Assembly (NCBI GenBank): GCA_022578965.1
Contig: MU400613.1
Coordinates: forward strand, 80,523 to 144,522
DNA: 64,000 nucleotides
Origin: Xylaria sp. FL1777
Lineage: Eukaryota; Ascomycota; Sordariomycetes; Xylariales; Xylariaceae
Direction of reading: 5' to 3'
The position numbers and the translations under genes were made by a program. Shown one piece after another: positions 62,764-64,000 of the stretch (its first letter is position 1; the number at the start of each line of letters is the position of its first letter). Below the pieces are notes generated by a model. That model was given only the letters and a program-made list of their open reading frames with translations, searched no databases and had not been told where the DNA came from.

Positions 62764-63257
62764 TGTTATGAAATTAGCACAGGGGTGGCCTTTAAAGTGG
62801 CTTAATGCTTTTATATATACTTTGTACCTTTTTTTTTGCTAGCTAAAGCCAAAGTTACGTGACGATTTACTTAGCTTACTAAGCTTACGGTAATTTAGGG
62901 CTTACTAAGCTTATAGTAATTTAAGGCTTACTAGGCTTACGGTGATTTAGTGCTTACTAAACTTGCAGTAATTTAAAAAAGGTTATTACTTTTTTTACTT
63001 TTTTTTTGTTTATATAATTATATACTTTTTATATTTAGTTATTTATTTAGTTTTAGTTCTTTAGCTATTAATTTTTTATAACTGCTAAGCACTAATATAC
63101 TTATTATTTTTAATCCTTTAAGACTTTTATTAATGCATAATAATAGAAATACTCTAAAAACTTTTTTAATGAACTACCGTTAAAAATTCTATTGTTACCT
63201 ATAAATTAAAACCTTAAAAGCAAACCTGTTATATTAATATATAATAGGTTTGTTATA
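62764..63257 (+). repeat. 5' LTR of a second element A family member (LTR family 1, copy 2)
   Basis: 494 bp matching 4625-5094. Starts TGTTATGAAATTAGCACAGG, ends TTTGTTATA (CA now TA). Holds four 26-bp GCTTACTAAGCTTACGGTAA-type units. Its left half is much less mutated than copy 1 (GGGGTGGCC and ACGTGACGA are kept). The perfect-but-one terminal hairpin AAACCTGTTATAT ... ATATAATAGGTTT is at about 63222-63252. The sequence after it is A-rich, the sense-strand skew of the family, so this is read as a 5' LTR. Confidence 0.8.
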
Positions 63258-64000
63258 CTTTAATAGCTTTTTAATTAATAGGACTTAATATACAAAAACA
63301 AATATTAATATAAAAAGTTAAATAACAAACGATTTATAAAATAAACTCTTAAAGGTATACTAAAAAGATATTTAAAAAACAAAAATGCTAAATAGCATTA
63401 TATAAGTAAACTTTACTTAATAATTAATAAACTAGATTTAAGTTATGCTACTAAAAATAAAAAGTTAAGAATTAAGTTTAAAGATTTTAAAGATTTTTAG
63501 AACTAATAATATATTAAAATAACAAACTTTAATACTTTTATTAGTTACTTTTATTAAAAAAAAAGCAGTAATAAAAAAAAAAAAGTTAAGCAGCAGTAAT
63601 AAAAAAAAACTAACATTAATGCTAACGCTACAAAATAAACTAGTTGCTTTAACTTAAAAGATAGCTTAAATATTAAACGTTATAACTTTTAAACTAGCGT
63701 AAATATTAGCTATAATAATTAAAGTAGCAATAATAATAGCTATTATAACAATAAGTTAAAGCTTTAAACAAGTAATTATACTACAATTAATATTAATACT
63801 ACTACTAGTAAACTTAATGCTTATTTTTATTATTGCTATACTTAAAGTAATAACTTAAAATAAAAAACTTAATTTTTTACTACTATTACTACTTTTATTA
63901 TTAAGATTATTTATAATGTTAAAAATGCTAAACATTAAAAGTTTTAAACTTATTGCTTTAAAGCTTTATAATAAATCTATAAATATAAAAGCCTTTTTAA
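63258..64000 (+). pseudogene. gag: Start of internal region (probable gag) of the second element A copy
   Basis: A-rich sequence with dense stops directly after the LTR. One frame has KFKDFKDF*N, another is Asn/Ser/Thr-rich (NNNSYYNNKLKL; NTTTSKLNAYFYYC) with TAA in place of likely Gln. This is compatible with a gag region and its low-complexity linker, but no diagnostic motif is clear. The element continues past the window. Confidence 0.45.

Noticed and set aside
4625..63257. The two family 1 LTRs as the two ends of one 58-kb retrotransposon
   Set aside because: Pol (1-4022) ends before the first copy and A-rich sense sequence follows the second, so they are a 3' LTR and a 5' LTR of two different insertions.
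1..64000. Organellar, apicomplexan or bacterial-symbiont genome as the source of the low G+C
   Set aside because: Those genomes have dense intact genes with rRNA/tRNA genes; here there are no intact genes, and fungal-type chromoviruses are decayed by transitions.
1..64000. tRNA, rRNA, riboswitch or promoter motifs
   Set aside because: No cloverleaf with intact T-loop GTTCRA, no rRNA core sequence and no promoter I could distinguish from background TATA-rich DNA.

Overview
The window is extremely A+T-rich and contains no intact gene. It looks like a gene-desert block of a filamentous fungus (probably an ascomycete) in which transposons have been destroyed by repeat-induced point mutation (RIP) or a similar cytosine-deaminating process. 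The case for this is direct: stop codons are almost all TAA/TAG; the two LTRs of one retrotransposon differ at 23 sites, by my hand count all of them transitions; transposon reading frames can still be followed for kilobases without an indel once TAA/TAG are read as former Gln/Arg/Trp codons. The species cannot be named from the sequence.

Layout. (1) 1-5094: the 3' part of a plus-strand Ty3/gypsy chromovirus ('element A'): RT, RNase H, integrase and chromodomain to about 4022, then a tail-to-tail minus-strand reading frame encoding a Cys-rich plus coiled-coil protein (about 4030-4560), a polypurine tract and the 3' LTR (4625-5094). (2) 5095-about 6500: minus-strand reverse transcriptase relic of non-LTR (LINE) type with a YADD-like motif. 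(3) about 6.5-28 kb: T-rich on the plus strand, so probably minus-strand element relics, with many minisatellites. (4) 28.4-31.2 kb: cluster of tandem repeats and a dispersed repeat that recurs at 61.6 kb. (5) 32.3-33.8 kb and 41.1-44.0 kb: two long, indel-free plus-strand coding relics I do not recognise; the second has three CxxC pairs. (6) 50.97-51.69 kb: a four-unit satellite. (7) 51704-58593: a structurally complete plus-strand chromovirus ('element C') with 294-bp LTRs, target-site duplication, gag, pol with chromodomain, and polypurine tract. (8) 60.9-62.76 kb: tandem and dispersed repeats. (9) 62764-64000: the 5' LTR and start of a second copy of the element A family, running off the window.

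Nothing here is expected to be expressed as functional protein. The window records at least four transposon families, their insertion order in places, and the context preference of the mutator: in two hand-counted 300-base samples only 1 of 55 cytosines follows a T. The item most likely to be poorly described is the antisense Cys-rich gene carried between pol and the 3' LTR of element A; the next is the unrecognised ~2.9 kb reading frame at 41.1-44.0 kb.
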